A stretch of DNA of 28,442 nt from SIG603 sp964370405 (GTDB lineage Bacteria > Bacillota > Clostridia > Oscillospirales > Acutalibacteraceae). The DNA lies in NCBI GenBank assembly GCA_964370405.1, contig CAYJJB010000020.1, positions 1 through 28,442 on the forward strand. Reading direction: 5' to 3'. Made by a program: the position numbers and the translations under genes. The notes below the pieces were generated by a model. That model did not search any database and was not told the origin of the DNA. It saw nothing but the letters and a program-made list of their open reading frames with translations. Positions 1-7,495 of the stretch are shown here, in pieces (within the stretch, counting starts at the first letter, position 1; each line of letters begins with the position of its first letter).

Positions 1-52
1 AGCTGATTTGGTGAAACTCCAAAGCCGACGGTATAGTCCGGATGGTAGAAGA
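1..52 (+). promoter_or_regulatory. FMN riboswitch (RFN element), 3' part only
   Basis: The window opens inside an FMN aptamer. The conserved 3' portion is recognisable: GGTGAAACTCC, then AAGCCGACGGTATAGTCC, then GGATGG.AGAAGA, which are the hallmark blocks of the RFN element. The 5' half lies outside the window. It is followed by an intrinsic terminator and then by a riboflavin transporter gene, the standard arrangement in which FMN binding reduces expression of riboflavin uptake. The identity comes from sequence blocks; the regulatory effect is known for the family and inferred here. Confidence 0.93.
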
Positions 53-85
53 AAAAATAAAATGCAGTAATATTATTGTATTATT

Positions 86-118
86 ATGCCCCACATGTTT
101 TTGTGGGGCATTTTTTTC
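86..118 (+). terminator. Rho-independent terminator of the FMN riboswitch
   Basis: An ATGCCCCACA arm and a TGTGGGGCAT arm form a ten-base-pair hairpin followed by a run of seven T. It sits between the FMN aptamer and ribU, so it is most likely the expression platform that stops transcription when FMN is bound. Confidence 0.9.
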
Positions 119-157
119 TTTTACACACATAATAATAAAATATATGAGGTGTAAACT

Positions 158-757
158 ATGATTACCAAAACAAAAAAATTAACAATAACGGCAATTTTGG
201 CGGCAGTTTCATCTGTTTTGATGTTCTTTAGTATCAATGTACCATTAATGCCATCATTCATTAAACTAGATTTATCAGAGCTGCCGGCAGTAATTGCTTC
301 GTTTGTTTTAGGACCAGTAAGCGGAGTTGTTGTAGTACTTGTAAAAAATGTAGTAAACCTATTTTTTACAACAACAGGCGGTGTAGGAGAGCTTTCAAAC
401 TTTTTACTAGGCTGTGCACTGGTAATTCCAACAGGTCTTATCTTTAAAAAAGGAAAAAACTTTAAGTCGGCAATAATAGGCTCTTTAGTAGGAGCGGTTT
501 CTATGGCGGTCTTAAGTGTAGCTACAAACTTTTTTATAGTCTATCCCATTTATTATAACTTTCTGCCACTAGAGGCAATTTTGGGAATGTATAACCTAAT
601 AAACCCATTTATAGGCACAGAGCCTACAAACGAAAACTTATTAAGAGCATTACTAGTGTTTAATTTGCCATTTACTTTTATAAAAGGGATGTTAAGTGCA
701 GTTATCACCATGTTAATATATAAGCCTTTGGCGCCGATTTTGAAGAGCAGTATTTAG
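158..757 (+). CDS. ribU: Riboflavin transporter RibU (ECF S component)
   Basis: This 199-residue membrane protein is the substrate-binding S component of an energy-coupling factor transporter and takes up riboflavin (and probably FMN) with a shared EcfAAT module that is not in this window. About six hydrophobic segments are visible. Family features include the basic N-terminus followed by a first helix with the AILAAVSSVL pattern, then KLDLSELPAVIASF and a GPxxG turn, and VKNVVNLF in the next helix. The length fits the family. The ATG has a GAGGTG ribosome binding site at 146-151. The FMN riboswitch directly upstream supports the substrate. It ends just before a palindromic repeat and is probably monocistronic. 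Confidence 0.93.
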   Translation: MITKTKKLTITAILAAVSSVLMFFSINVPLMPSFIKLDLSELPAVIASFVLGPVSGVVVVLVKNVVNLFFTTTGGVGELSNFLLGCALVIPTGLIFKKGKNFKSAIIGSLVGAVSMAVLSVATNFFIVYPIYYNFLPLEAILGMYNLINPFIGTEPTNENLLRALLVFNLPFTFIKGMLSAVITMLIYKPLAPILKSSI

Positions 758-942
758 TTTATAGTTTATAGTTGAGAGTTGATAGTTATGGTGAAATGCT
801 TCGCATTTTCGATTGTATATTGACAAAGCCACAGTTTTCATTGTAGGAACTCACCTGCCGACCGAGGATTATTGACAATATTATCAAAACACGCCAAAGG
901 CGTGAACCACAACTATCAACTATCAATTTTCAACTCTCAACT
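758..942. repeat. Structured intergenic repeat, copy 1 (MITE-like, inverted ends)
   Basis: The element starts right after the ribU stop. Its left end reads AGTTGAGAGTTGATAGTTAT (770-789), and the reverse complement of its right end (905-942) reads AGTTGAGAGTTG.AAATTGATAGTTGATAG, so the ends are imperfect inverted repeats. Just inside each end is a small hairpin: AAATGC-TTC-GCATTT (794-808) on the left and CACGCC-AAA-GGCGTG (890-904) on the right. There is no ORF of note inside. Related copies or fragments lie at 13942, 16330 and 28203. It could be a non-autonomous mobile element or a REP-like structure. Confidence 0.75.
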
Positions 943-952
943 TAAAAAAGTC

Positions 953-980
953 TTGACTTTTTTAAAAACTTGGGTATAAT
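953..980 (+). promoter_or_regulatory. Sigma-A promoter of metK leader
   Basis: A TTGACT -35 box (953-958) and a perfect TATAAT -10 box (975-980) are separated by 16 bases. The predicted start lies just upstream of the SAM-I aptamer. The -35 box begins only about ten bases after the end of the neighbouring repeat. Confidence 0.85.
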
Positions 981-1002
981 AAAAATATAACAACTAAATA
1001 TG

Positions 1003-1100
1003 ACCTTATCAAGAGTGGTGGAGGGACAGGCCCGTTGAAACCCGGCAACCTGATTTAATCAAGGTGCTAAATCCTGCGGTATTTTACCGAAAGATGAGGA
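1003..1100 (+). promoter_or_regulatory. SAM-I riboswitch (S box)
   Basis: A complete S-box aptamer is visible. The P1 strand CCTTATC (1004-1010) pairs with GATGAGG (1093-1099). Between them are the conserved blocks AAGAGTGGTGGAGGGAC, GGCCCGTTGAAACCCGGCAACC, split here as GGCCCGTTGAAACCC and GGCAACC, then AAGGTGCTAAATCC and ACCGAAAGATGAGG. SAM binding is expected to favour the terminator that follows and to lower expression of metK, the gene for the SAM-producing enzyme. The fold follows the family pattern; repression is inferred. Confidence 0.96.
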
Positions 1101-1109
1101 TGATTTTTT

Positions 1110-1140
1110 ATCCTTGTCAAATGACAGGGATTATTTTTTT
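1110..1140 (+). terminator. SAM riboswitch terminator
   Basis: ATCCTTGT and ACAGGGAT (with G-T wobble) form a hairpin followed by TTATTTTTTT. The hairpin lies between the aptamer and the metK ribosome binding site and is the likely expression platform. Confidence 0.85.
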
Positions 1141-1171
1141 GTAAAAAACTATTTTAACGGAGGACAAATAT

Positions 1172-2353
1172 ATGAACAACTTTTTATTCACATCGGAATC
1201 AGTTACAGAGGGACATCCAGATAAAATCTGTGACCAAATTTCAGACGCAGTCTTAGACGCAATTTTAAAACAAGACCCAGAGGCACATGTTGCTTGCGAA
1301 ACAACAACTACTACTGGTGTAGTGCACGTTATGGGTGAAATTTCAACCACTTGCTATGTTGACATCAACGCTATAGTTCGTGAGGTTGTAAATGAAATAG
1401 GATATAATAATCATGACTGTGGTTTTGATGGCAATGTTTGTGCAGTGCTTACATCAATAGATGTGCAGTCACCTGATATTGCAATGGGTGTTAATAAGTC
1501 TTATGAGGCGCAAAACGATGGCGCTACTGATGAAAATGACCTGATAGGCGCTGGCGACCAAGGTATGATGTTTGGCTATGCTTGTGATGAAACACAAGAG
1601 TATATGCCAATGGCTATATCACTTGCTCACAAGCTTTCAAAACAGCTTACAAAGGTAAGAAAAGATGGTACTTTAACGTATTTAAGACCAGACGGAAAAA
1701 CACAAGTTACGGTCGAGTATGACGGCGATACAGTAAAAAGAATTGATGCTGTTGTTGTGTCTACTCAACACAGTGAAGATGTTACTGTAGAGCAAATTAG
1801 AAAAGACATTAAAGAATATGTAATTAACGCAATTGTTCCTAAAGATTTAATGGATGAGAACACAAAAATATATGTAAATCCAACAGGCAGATTTGTAATT
1901 GGTGGCCCTGTAGGCGACAGTGGTCTTACTGGTAGAAAAATTATAGTTGATACTTACGGTGGTTACGGCAGACATGGCGGTGGCGCATTCTCTGGTAAAG
2001 ACCCCACAAAGGTTGACCGCTCTGCTGCATATGCTGCAAGACATGTTGCTAAAAATATTGTGGCAGCAGGACTTTCTAAAAAATGCGAGGTTCAACTTGC
2101 ATATGCAATAGGTGTTGCACATCCTGTATCAATCATGATTGATACTTTTGGTACAAGCAAATATACAAATGAAGAACTTACTAAGGCTGTAGAAAAAGTA
2201 TTTGATTTGCGCCCTGCCGCAATTATCAAAAATCTAGGACTAAAAAATCCTATATACAGGCCACTTGCGGCATATGGTCATATGGGTCGTGAAGATTTAG
2301 GCGTTTCTTGGGAGAAAACAGATAAAGTAGAAGAGCTTAAAGCTCAGTTATAA
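1172..2353 (+). CDS. metK: S-adenosylmethionine synthetase MetK
   Basis: The enzyme makes S-adenosylmethionine from methionine and ATP, releasing phosphate and diphosphate, as a cytosolic homo-oligomer. At 393 residues it has the normal length. Family signatures are plain: FTSESVTEGHPDKICDQISD at the N-terminus, the GAGDQGMMFGYACDET signature in the first third, the GGGAFSGKDPTKVDRSAAY glycine-rich signature, and the C-terminal YRPLAAYGHMGRED. The ATG follows a GGAGG ribosome binding site. It is controlled by its own promoter and a SAM-I riboswitch. The downstream small gene starts about 60 bases later and may be co-transcribed. Confidence 0.98.
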   Translation: MNNFLFTSESVTEGHPDKICDQISDAVLDAILKQDPEAHVACETTTTTGVVHVMGEISTTCYVDINAIVREVVNEIGYNNHDCGFDGNVCAVLTSIDVQSPDIAMGVNKSYEAQNDGATDENDLIGAGDQGMMFGYACDETQEYMPMAISLAHKLSKQLTKVRKDGTLTYLRPDGKTQVTVEYDGDTVKRIDAVVVSTQHSEDVTVEQIRKDIKEYVINAIVPKDLMDENTKIYVNPTGRFVIGGPVGDSGLTGRKIIVDTYGGYGRHGGGAFSGKDPTKVDRSAAYAARHVAKNIVAAGLSKKCEVQLAYAIGVAHPVSIMIDTFGTSKYTNEELTKAVEKVFDLRPAAIIKNLGLKNPIYRPLAAYGHMGREDLGVSWEKTDKVEELKAQL

Positions 2354-2411
2354 TAGCAAATAAATTAAACCTGCATATTATGAATTAAATATATATAGGC
2401 AGGTGGTAAAT

Positions 2412-2714
2412 TTGGATGTTATTTTTGGTTTAGCACTATCTTTCTTATCGGTGCTGGGAGCTGTCGAGATTTTTAGAAAAATATCATTTTGGGCACAAAG
2501 TGATGTCAAAGACCCCGTGTATATCACGGTGATGCTAGATAATGTAGAAACAGCAGAGAGTACGTTAAGAGGAGTTTTATCAAGGATAAGGTGGATGGAG
2601 TTTTCGCAAACTGTCCACCTTGTTTTAGTTCATGATGAAGAAAATAAGGATATAAAAAAGATAATTGATAAAATTATTTTAAAATATCCGCAAATAAAGC
2701 TTTCATCAAAGTAA
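2412..2714 (+). CDS. Small membrane-anchored protein of unknown function
   Basis: This protein of about 100 residues is not assigned to a family. It has one N-terminal hydrophobic segment (roughly IFGLALSFLSVLGAVEIF) and a soluble part containing VYITVMLDNVETAESTLRGVLSRIRW and TVHLVLVHDEENKD, which could form a small alpha/beta domain resembling a fragment of a nucleotide- or sugar-binding fold. I chose the TTG at 2412 because AGGTGG at 2401-2406 is a well-placed ribosome binding site; an in-frame GTG at 2403 lies inside that site and is less likely. It sits between metK and recD2 on the same strand, 46 bases before the recD2 start, so it is likely part of the recD2-comF-mreB transcription unit. 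Confidence 0.7.
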   Translation: MDVIFGLALSFLSVLGAVEIFRKISFWAQSDVKDPVYITVMLDNVETAESTLRGVLSRIRWMEFSQTVHLVLVHDEENKDIKKIIDKIILKYPQIKLSSK

Positions 2715-2760
2715 AATTTATATTATAATAATGGGTAAGAAAAAATTAAGGAGGGGTAGT

Positions 2761-4962
2761 ATGGCACAGCTTTACCAAATTACAGGCTCAGTTGAACGAA
2801 TTGTGTATCATAACGAAACAAATAAATACACAGTTTTTGAGTTAAATGATGGCACAGAGCTTACAACCATAGTCGGAACCTTTCCTTATATCAGTCTTGG
2901 AGAAGAACTTGAAGTAGTGGGTGAATGGACAAATCACGCATCTTTCGGTATGCAGCTTAAGGCATCTACTTTTGAAAGAAAACGCCCTAAAACAATTTCG
3001 GCAGTTTTAAAATATCTATCAGGCGGTGCGATAAAGGGTATAGGTCCTGCCACTGCAAAACTTATAGTGGATACTTTTGGAGAAGATACAATAAATGTAA
3101 TTGAAAACGAGCCTGACAGACTTGCCCAAATTAAAGGTATATCGAAAAATAAAGCAACACAAATTTCGCAAGAGTTTTTAAAGATATACGGCATACGAGA
3201 ACTTATGCAGTACTTAGGATCATTTGGAATAAAGCCTGAGGAAGCTGTTAGAGTTTGGCGAATTTATGGCGGAAATGCGATAGAACTTATAAAAGAAAAT
3301 CCTTATATACTTTGTAGCGACTACATAGGCATAGATTTTGCCCTTGCCGATGAAATTGCATACTCTATGGAAAAAACTGGAGATAACAAGGGCAGGATTT
3401 GTGCAGGTATAATTTATATATTAAAACATAATGCAAACAATGGGCACAGCTGTATACCTATGGATAAATTAATATCTGCGGCGGCAAAAATGCTTGAAAC
3501 ATCAAGTGACATTATTGAAGAAATTTTAGTAGGTCTTTGTGAAAGTGAAGATTTGTTTTGCCTTTTACTTGAAGATAAACAGCTTATCTTTATGCCAAAA
3601 TACTTTAAATCAGAGTCCTACATAGCAGATAGAATTAATATGATGTTAAAATATCCTCCACGCTCTATAGTTGGTATAGAAAAAGAGATAGGAAATATTG
3701 AGAAAATTAGTGGTGTGGAGTATGAAGAAAAACAAAAAGATGCAATAAAGGCTGCATGTGGTAGAGGTTTACTTGTACTTACAGGAGGACCTGGAACAGG
3801 AAAAACCACAACGCTTAATGCAATAATTAAAATACTTAAAATGAGTGGCGAGAGAGTGCTGCTTTGCGCACCTACAGGAAGAGCAGCAAAAAGAATGAGC
3901 GAGGTTACAGGTGAAGAGGCAAAGACTATACATAGAATGCTTCAAGTTGACTGGGATGAAAATGATAATCCAATATTTATAAAAGGTGAGAGTAATCCTT
4001 TGGAGTGTGATGCTGTTATTATTGATGAGCTTTCAATGGTTGACTGCACTGTAATGGATGCAGTTTTAAGAGCACTGCCACTGGGTTGTAGACTGGTGCT
4101 AGTAGGTGACTCTGACCAACTTCCAAGTGTTGGTGCTGGAAATATTTTAGGTGATATTATTTCGTCAAAAACTGTACCAGTAATTGCACTTACAGAAATT
4201 TTTAGGCAGTCGGGCGAAAGCTTAATAGTTACAAATGCACATAAAATAGTAAAAGGAGAAAGTCCTATACTTGGAAAAGCGGACAACGACTTCTTCTTTA
4301 TGCCAATTTACGATGACGATAAACTTATAAATACCATAATAGATTTATATGAAACTAGGCTTGTAAAGTCATATGGCTTTAATGCACTGGAGCAAATACA
4401 AATTTTGTGTCCTGGCAGAAAAGGTGTTGCTGGTACTGAAAATTTAAATCTTCTCATAAGAGAACGAGTTAATCCTGAAAACCCAAATAAAAGACAGACG
4501 ACAATTAGCGGTGTTGTGTTTCGTGAGGGTGACAAGGTTATGCAAATTAAAAATGACTATAACTTGCCATGGTATAAAGAAGATGGCAGTGCAGGCGAGG
4601 GTGTTTTTAATGGCGACATGGGAGTTATTTCAGAAATTGACAAAGCAGCAGGCATAATACGTGTGAAAATTGATGATAAGGAAGCGGTGTATGAATTTGA
4701 AAAAGCATGGCTTGATTTAGAACTTTCTTACGCTGTTACTATACATAAAAGTCAAGGAAATGAGTTCGACGCAGTTATTATTCCAACATATAAAGGCACG
4801 CCAAAGCTTAAGTACAGGAATTTACTTTACACAGCAATTACAAGAGCTAAACAAATTTTGATACTTATAGGACAAAAAGAGTGTATAGATCAAATGGTTT
4901 TAAATGATAGAAAAACACTGAGATACACAGGACTTGTCCATTTTTTAGAAAATTATGAATAA
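2761..4962 (+). CDS. recD2: RecD2-type ATP-dependent DNA helicase
   Basis: This is a 733-residue superfamily 1B helicase of the RecD2 (RecD/TraA-like) group, a 5'-3' DNA helicase that works without RecBC and is linked to replication-fork upkeep and repair in Firmicutes. The N-terminal domain is followed by helix-hairpin-helix-like motifs (around residues 85-150). The helicase core shows Walker A GGPGTGKTT at about 342-350, Walker B IIDELSMVD near 421-429 with LVLVGDSDQLPSVGAG after it, and the C-terminal YAVTIHKSQGNEFDAVI and LYTAITRAK motifs. The ATG at 2761 follows AAGGAGGGG; an upstream in-frame ATG at 2731 would place this site inside the coding region. Its 3' end overlaps the comF-like gene by 8 bases. 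Confidence 0.95.
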   Translation: MAQLYQITGSVERIVYHNETNKYTVFELNDGTELTTIVGTFPYISLGEELEVVGEWTNHASFGMQLKASTFERKRPKTISAVLKYLSGGAIKGIGPATAKLIVDTFGEDTINVIENEPDRLAQIKGISKNKATQISQEFLKIYGIRELMQYLGSFGIKPEEAVRVWRIYGGNAIELIKENPYILCSDYIGIDFALADEIAYSMEKTGDNKGRICAGIIYILKHNANNGHSCIPMDKLISAAAKMLETSSDIIEEILVGLCESEDLFCLLLEDKQLIFMPKYFKSESYIADRINMMLKYPPRSIVGIEKEIGNIEKISGVEYEEKQKDAIKAACGRGLLVLTGGPGTGKTTTLNAIIKILKMSGERVLLCAPTGRAAKRMSEVTGEEAKTIHRMLQVDWDENDNPIFIKGESNPLECDAVIIDELSMVDCTVMDAVLRALPLGCRLVLVGDSDQLPSVGAGNILGDIISSKTVPVIALTEIFRQSGESLIVTNAHKIVKGESPILGKADNDFFFMPIYDDDKLINTIIDLYETRLVKSYGFNALEQIQILCPGRKGVAGTENLNLLIRERVNPENPNKRQTTISGVVFREGDKVMQIKNDYNLPWYKEDGSAGEGVFNGDMGVISEIDKAAGIIRVKIDDKEAVYEFEKAWLDLELSYAVTIHKSQGNEFDAVIIPTYKGTPKLKYRNLLYTAITRAKQILILIGQKECIDQMVLNDRKTLRYTGLVHFLENYE

Positions 4963-5599
4963 TCTTAAAAAATATGTAAAGCAGTTTTTATTTCCTCCTA
5001 AATGTCCACTGTGTGGCAGTTTGGTGGAGGGTAATGATTTATACTGCAAGACGTGTAGTGAAAAATATTTTGAGCATGAAACACGTGTGTTTAATGTACC
5101 CATTGGCAAAAAATCAAAAATGCTTGCAGTGCATACAGGGCATTATTATGAAGGATATTATAAAAAATATGTAGAGAAATTTAAATTTTCAGGCAAGACA
5201 AGCTATGCTGAAAAATTAAGTGAGATAATGCTCAGTACCTTGCCAAATATAAAATTTGACTTTGTGACATTTGTTCCAATGTGCAGTGATAAATTTAAAA
5301 AACGGGGATATAATCAGGCAGAGCTTTTAGCACAAAAGCTAAGTGAAAAAATAAATGTTCCTTGTGTTGAAATATTTGAGAAAGTAAGGCATAATAAAAC
5401 ACAACATAAATTAAATGCACGTGAAAGAATTATAAATGTAAAAAATGCTTATAAAGTTAAAATCGACATAAGCGGACAAAAAATACTTTTGATTGATGAT
5501 ATTATTACAACAGGTGCTACAATGTGTGAGTGTGCAAGAATAAGTTATAAGGCAAATGCAGCCTTAGTAACAGGACTATGTGCGGCAAATACCCGCTAA
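4955..5599 (+). CDS. ComF-family phosphoribosyltransferase-like protein
   Basis: A 214-residue ComF/GntX-family protein. The N-terminus carries a four-cysteine zinc-binding motif (C17-x2-C20 and C31-x2-C34). The C-terminal half is a type I phosphoribosyltransferase fold with the PRPP-loop motif ILLIDDIITTGAT and the family segment KKRGYNQAELLAQKLS. In naturally competent bacteria ComF is needed for DNA uptake through the membrane and acts in the cytosol with the ComFA helicase; many non-competent Clostridia carry only this protein. ComFA is not seen here. It overlaps recD2 by 8 bases, indicating translational coupling, and the MreB-family gene follows after 14 bases. Confidence 0.9.
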   Translation: MNNLKKYVKQFLFPPKCPLCGSLVEGNDLYCKTCSEKYFEHETRVFNVPIGKKSKMLAVHTGHYYEGYYKKYVEKFKFSGKTSYAEKLSEIMLSTLPNIKFDFVTFVPMCSDKFKKRGYNQAELLAQKLSEKINVPCVEIFEKVRHNKTQHKLNARERIINVKNAYKVKIDISGQKILLIDDIITTGATMCECARISYKANAALVTGLCAANTR

Positions 5600-5613
5600 A
5601 AAAGGAGAAGAAA

Positions 5614-6627
5614 ATGGCAGCGAATATTGCAATAGATTTAGGAACGTCTTATATACGAGTTTTTATGGAGGGAAAGGGTATTGTTATATCAGAACCTTCT
5701 GACATGACTATTAATAAGGCAACAGGCGAAATACTTGCTATAGGAAAAGATGCAGTTCAAATGCGTGGCAGAACTGTAGGTGATGTGGTGGTGGAAAGTC
5801 CGTTTAAAAGCGGAACTATAACAGGATATTCAGCCTCAGAATATGCAGTTACAAACTATATTAAGAAAATAGCCACAGGAAAAGTATTTTTGCCAAATGT
5901 CTTAGTTGCAGTTCCTTTTGATGTTACAGAGGTCGAAAGACATGCAATAGCAGATATTGTGGAAAAAACAGGAATAAGAAAAATAGACTTCATACCACAG
6001 GGTGTAGTTGGTGCACTGGGCATTGGAATTGATGTAAGATCTCCTATTGCATCTATGGTGGTTAATATTGGAGCACAGTCCACCTTAGTAGCGGTTCTTG
6101 CAGGAAACTCAATAATTTTAAATAAGAGAATAGACATAGGCGGAAAAACTTTTGATGAAGCCATGATTAGATATGTAAGAAAAAAATTTGAAATTGAAAT
6201 AGGCGCACAAAGTGCAGAAAACATTAAATTTCAAATAGGCTGTGCATTTCCGAAAGAGAAACTTGAAAGAGAATATATTAAAGGAAGGCATATCTATACA
6301 AATTTACCATCACAAGCACTCATGAGCTCAGACGACACAGTAGAGGCTTATGTTGGAACTATGCTTGAATTTACAAGTGCTATACAAGGTGTGCTTGAAG
6401 AACTTCCACCTGAAATACTTAATGACATAGCAAAAGAAGGTGTTCATTTTGTTGGAGGCGGTTCATCACTTTTTGGACTAGATTTATTTTTACATAAAAA
6501 AATTAATCTACATGTAAATCTTTATGAAGAACCTGAAAATGCAGTAATAAGAGGTGCAGGAGATGCAATAGATTTAGTAGAAAACTCCCAAAGAAGCCTA
6601 AGGGCTGGTATTTTGGCGGTTAAATAA
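5614..6627 (+). CDS. Divergent MreB/Mbl-family actin-like protein
   Basis: A 337-residue actin-fold protein of the MreB family, which forms membrane-associated filaments guiding wall synthesis. Phosphate-1 motif DLGTS is at residues 8-12 and the C-terminal adenosine-side glycine motif VGGGSSLFGLD at 280-290; DEAMIRYVRKKFEIEIG (181-197) and AENIKFQIG are MreB-like. However, the phosphate-2 motif, usually DIGGGTTE, reads NIGAQSTL (151-158), and the usual EEPMAAAIG segment reads PQGVVGALG (128-136). So nucleotide hydrolysis may be altered or lost. The ATG at 5614 follows AAAGGAGAAG; an upstream in-frame start at 5578 would overlap comF. It ends its operon at a strong terminator. It may be a specialised Mbl/MreBH-like paralogue, perhaps used in sporulation, rather than the main MreB; no mreC/mreD follow. 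Confidence 0.85.
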   Translation: MAANIAIDLGTSYIRVFMEGKGIVISEPSDMTINKATGEILAIGKDAVQMRGRTVGDVVVESPFKSGTITGYSASEYAVTNYIKKIATGKVFLPNVLVAVPFDVTEVERHAIADIVEKTGIRKIDFIPQGVVGALGIGIDVRSPIASMVVNIGAQSTLVAVLAGNSIILNKRIDIGGKTFDEAMIRYVRKKFEIEIGAQSAENIKFQIGCAFPKEKLEREYIKGRHIYTNLPSQALMSSDDTVEAYVGTMLEFTSAIQGVLEELPPEILNDIAKEGVHFVGGGSSLFGLDLFLHKKINLHVNLYEEPENAVIRGAGDAIDLVENSQRSLRAGILAVK

Positions 6628-6653
6628 AAAAGTAGAACTTTTTTACATGATGT

Positions 6654-6687
6654 GTGGCGGTGAAGTTATTCACCGCCACTGTTTTTT
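6654..6687 (+). terminator. Rho-independent terminator after the MreB-family gene
   Basis: A perfect 11-base-pair hairpin, GTGGCGGTGAA with TTCACCGCCAC and a GTTA loop, is followed by TGTTTTTTAC. It closes the plus-strand operon and lies just beyond the stop of the convergent SASP gene. Confidence 0.92.
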
Positions 6688-6695
6688 ACAAAGAT

Positions 6696-6878
6696 TTATT
6701 TCATGCTCTCTTCGTATTTTTGAATCATGTTTTTAACCATTTGGCCACCGATTGAGCCAGCTTGTTTTGATGTTAAGTCGCCGTTATAACCTGGTTTAAG
6801 GTTAACACCAACTTGTGAGGCTGATTCCATTTTAAATCTGTTTAAAGCTTCTTTTGCTTCTGGTACTAAATTTTTCAT
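6696..6878 (-). CDS. Alpha/beta-type small acid-soluble spore protein (SASP)
   Basis: This 60-residue protein coats and protects DNA in the dormant spore and is degraded by the GPR protease at germination. The two family signatures are present: KMESASQVGV in the first half, which matches the region containing the GPR cleavage site (E-[IA]-A-x-E/S pattern, here somewhat changed), and the highly conserved GDLTSKQAGSIGGQMVKNMI block. The start at 6878 follows AGGAGA; an upstream in-frame ATG at 6896 overlaps this site. It is shorter at the C-terminus of the repeat than Bacillus SspA but in the usual clostridial size range. Expression in the forespore under sigma-G is expected for the family; I saw no convincing sigma-G promoter. 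Confidence 0.95.
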   Translation of the reverse strand: MKNLVPEAKEALNRFKMESASQVGVNLKPGYNGDLTSKQAGSIGGQMVKNMIQKYEESMK

Positions 6879-6920
6879 GATAATTCTCCTTAACATTTTC
6901 TTTTAGTGCGTTTGTGTTTT

Positions 6921-6940
6921 TAGTTTGTTTAAATAAACTA
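6921..6940. promoter_or_regulatory. 20-base palindrome between SASP and BofC-like genes
   Basis: The sequence TAGTTTGTTTAAATAAACTA is a near-perfect palindrome with a single G-T pair. It lies 42 bases upstream of the SASP start and 26 bases after the stop of the BofC-like gene. It may be a weak terminator or an operator; no T run follows on the minus strand, so its role is unclear. Confidence 0.4.
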
Positions 6941-6966
6941 GAATTATTAATGGCAAATTTTACAAT

Positions 6967-7386
6967 TTATTCGTAATTTTGTAAAAAGTTTATCATATCA
7001 TTATGAGAAGAGAAGTACACTCCCTTTTCTAGCAGTACTTTATCAGTAAAATTTAAACTGCTTACAGCAACAACATCTTGTTCAAGCGGTATGGGTTCAT
7101 CGTTTTTATACACACAAATTTTCTCATTTTCAATGGTTACAAGATAATTATCAAAAGTTTCGTTTTTAATTTCGGCACTTTCTTGACTTGTATCCTTTGT
7201 TGAGGTATAATTATTTGTACTGTTTTTATTAAACTCCCCAGCATCAATCCCATTTGGTAGTTGTGTGGAGTTATTATTTGAAAAAATTGGTAAAACTATA
7301 ATACAAAGGGTTATTATTGATACAATAATAAGAAGTATGATTTTTTTATCCACTAATTTTATTAAATTAAATTTTTTCATTTTCAT
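6967..7386 (-). CDS. BofC C-terminal-domain-like membrane-anchored protein
   Basis: A 139-residue protein with a basic N-terminus and a single membrane helix (IILLIIVSIITLCIIVLPIF, about residues 16-35), a polar Asn/Thr/Ser-rich linker to about 85, and a compact C-terminal domain. That domain (YLVTIENEKICVYKNDE, then DVVAVSSLNFTDKVLLEKGV and NDMINFLQNYE) resembles the C-terminal domain of BofC, the forespore-secreted regulator of pro-sigma-K processing, in the short form common in Clostridia. The match is from memory of the pattern and is moderate. No good ribosome binding site precedes the ATG; a hairpin lies six bases upstream instead. It is followed on the same strand by the SASP gene, which suits a sporulation role. 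Confidence 0.7.
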   Translation of the reverse strand: MKMKKFNLIKLVDKKIILLIIVSIITLCIIVLPIFSNNNSTQLPNGIDAGEFNKNSTNNYTSTKDTSQESAEIKNETFDNYLVTIENEKICVYKNDEPIPLEQDVVAVSSLNFTDKVLLEKGVYFSSHNDMINFLQNYE

Positions 7387-7392
7387 TTTTTT

Positions 7393-7412
7393 GATACAAA
7401 TAAAATTGTATC
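7393..7412. other. Hairpin immediately upstream of the BofC-like start codon
   Basis: GATACAA and TTGTATC form a perfect seven-base-pair stem with a six-base loop. On the minus strand it ends six A residues before the ATG at 7386, where a Shine-Dalgarno sequence would be expected. It could limit translation or mark a transcript end. Confidence 0.5.
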
Positions 7413-7495
7413 ATCCCTTTCGCTATAAATCGTTTTGGTGTTTTCTATATTAGTTTTACACTAAAATGGTAAAATATACTTTTTGGAGGTAAAAT

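Noticed and set aside
1117..1350. Minus-strand frame across the metK start
   Set aside because: It runs through the riboswitch terminator and the metK N-terminus; a shadow frame.
6945..6965. Sigma-G promoter for the SASP gene
   Set aside because: GAATA and a CATTAATA-like stretch exist on the minus strand, but the spacing is too short and the -10 does not fit the consensus.
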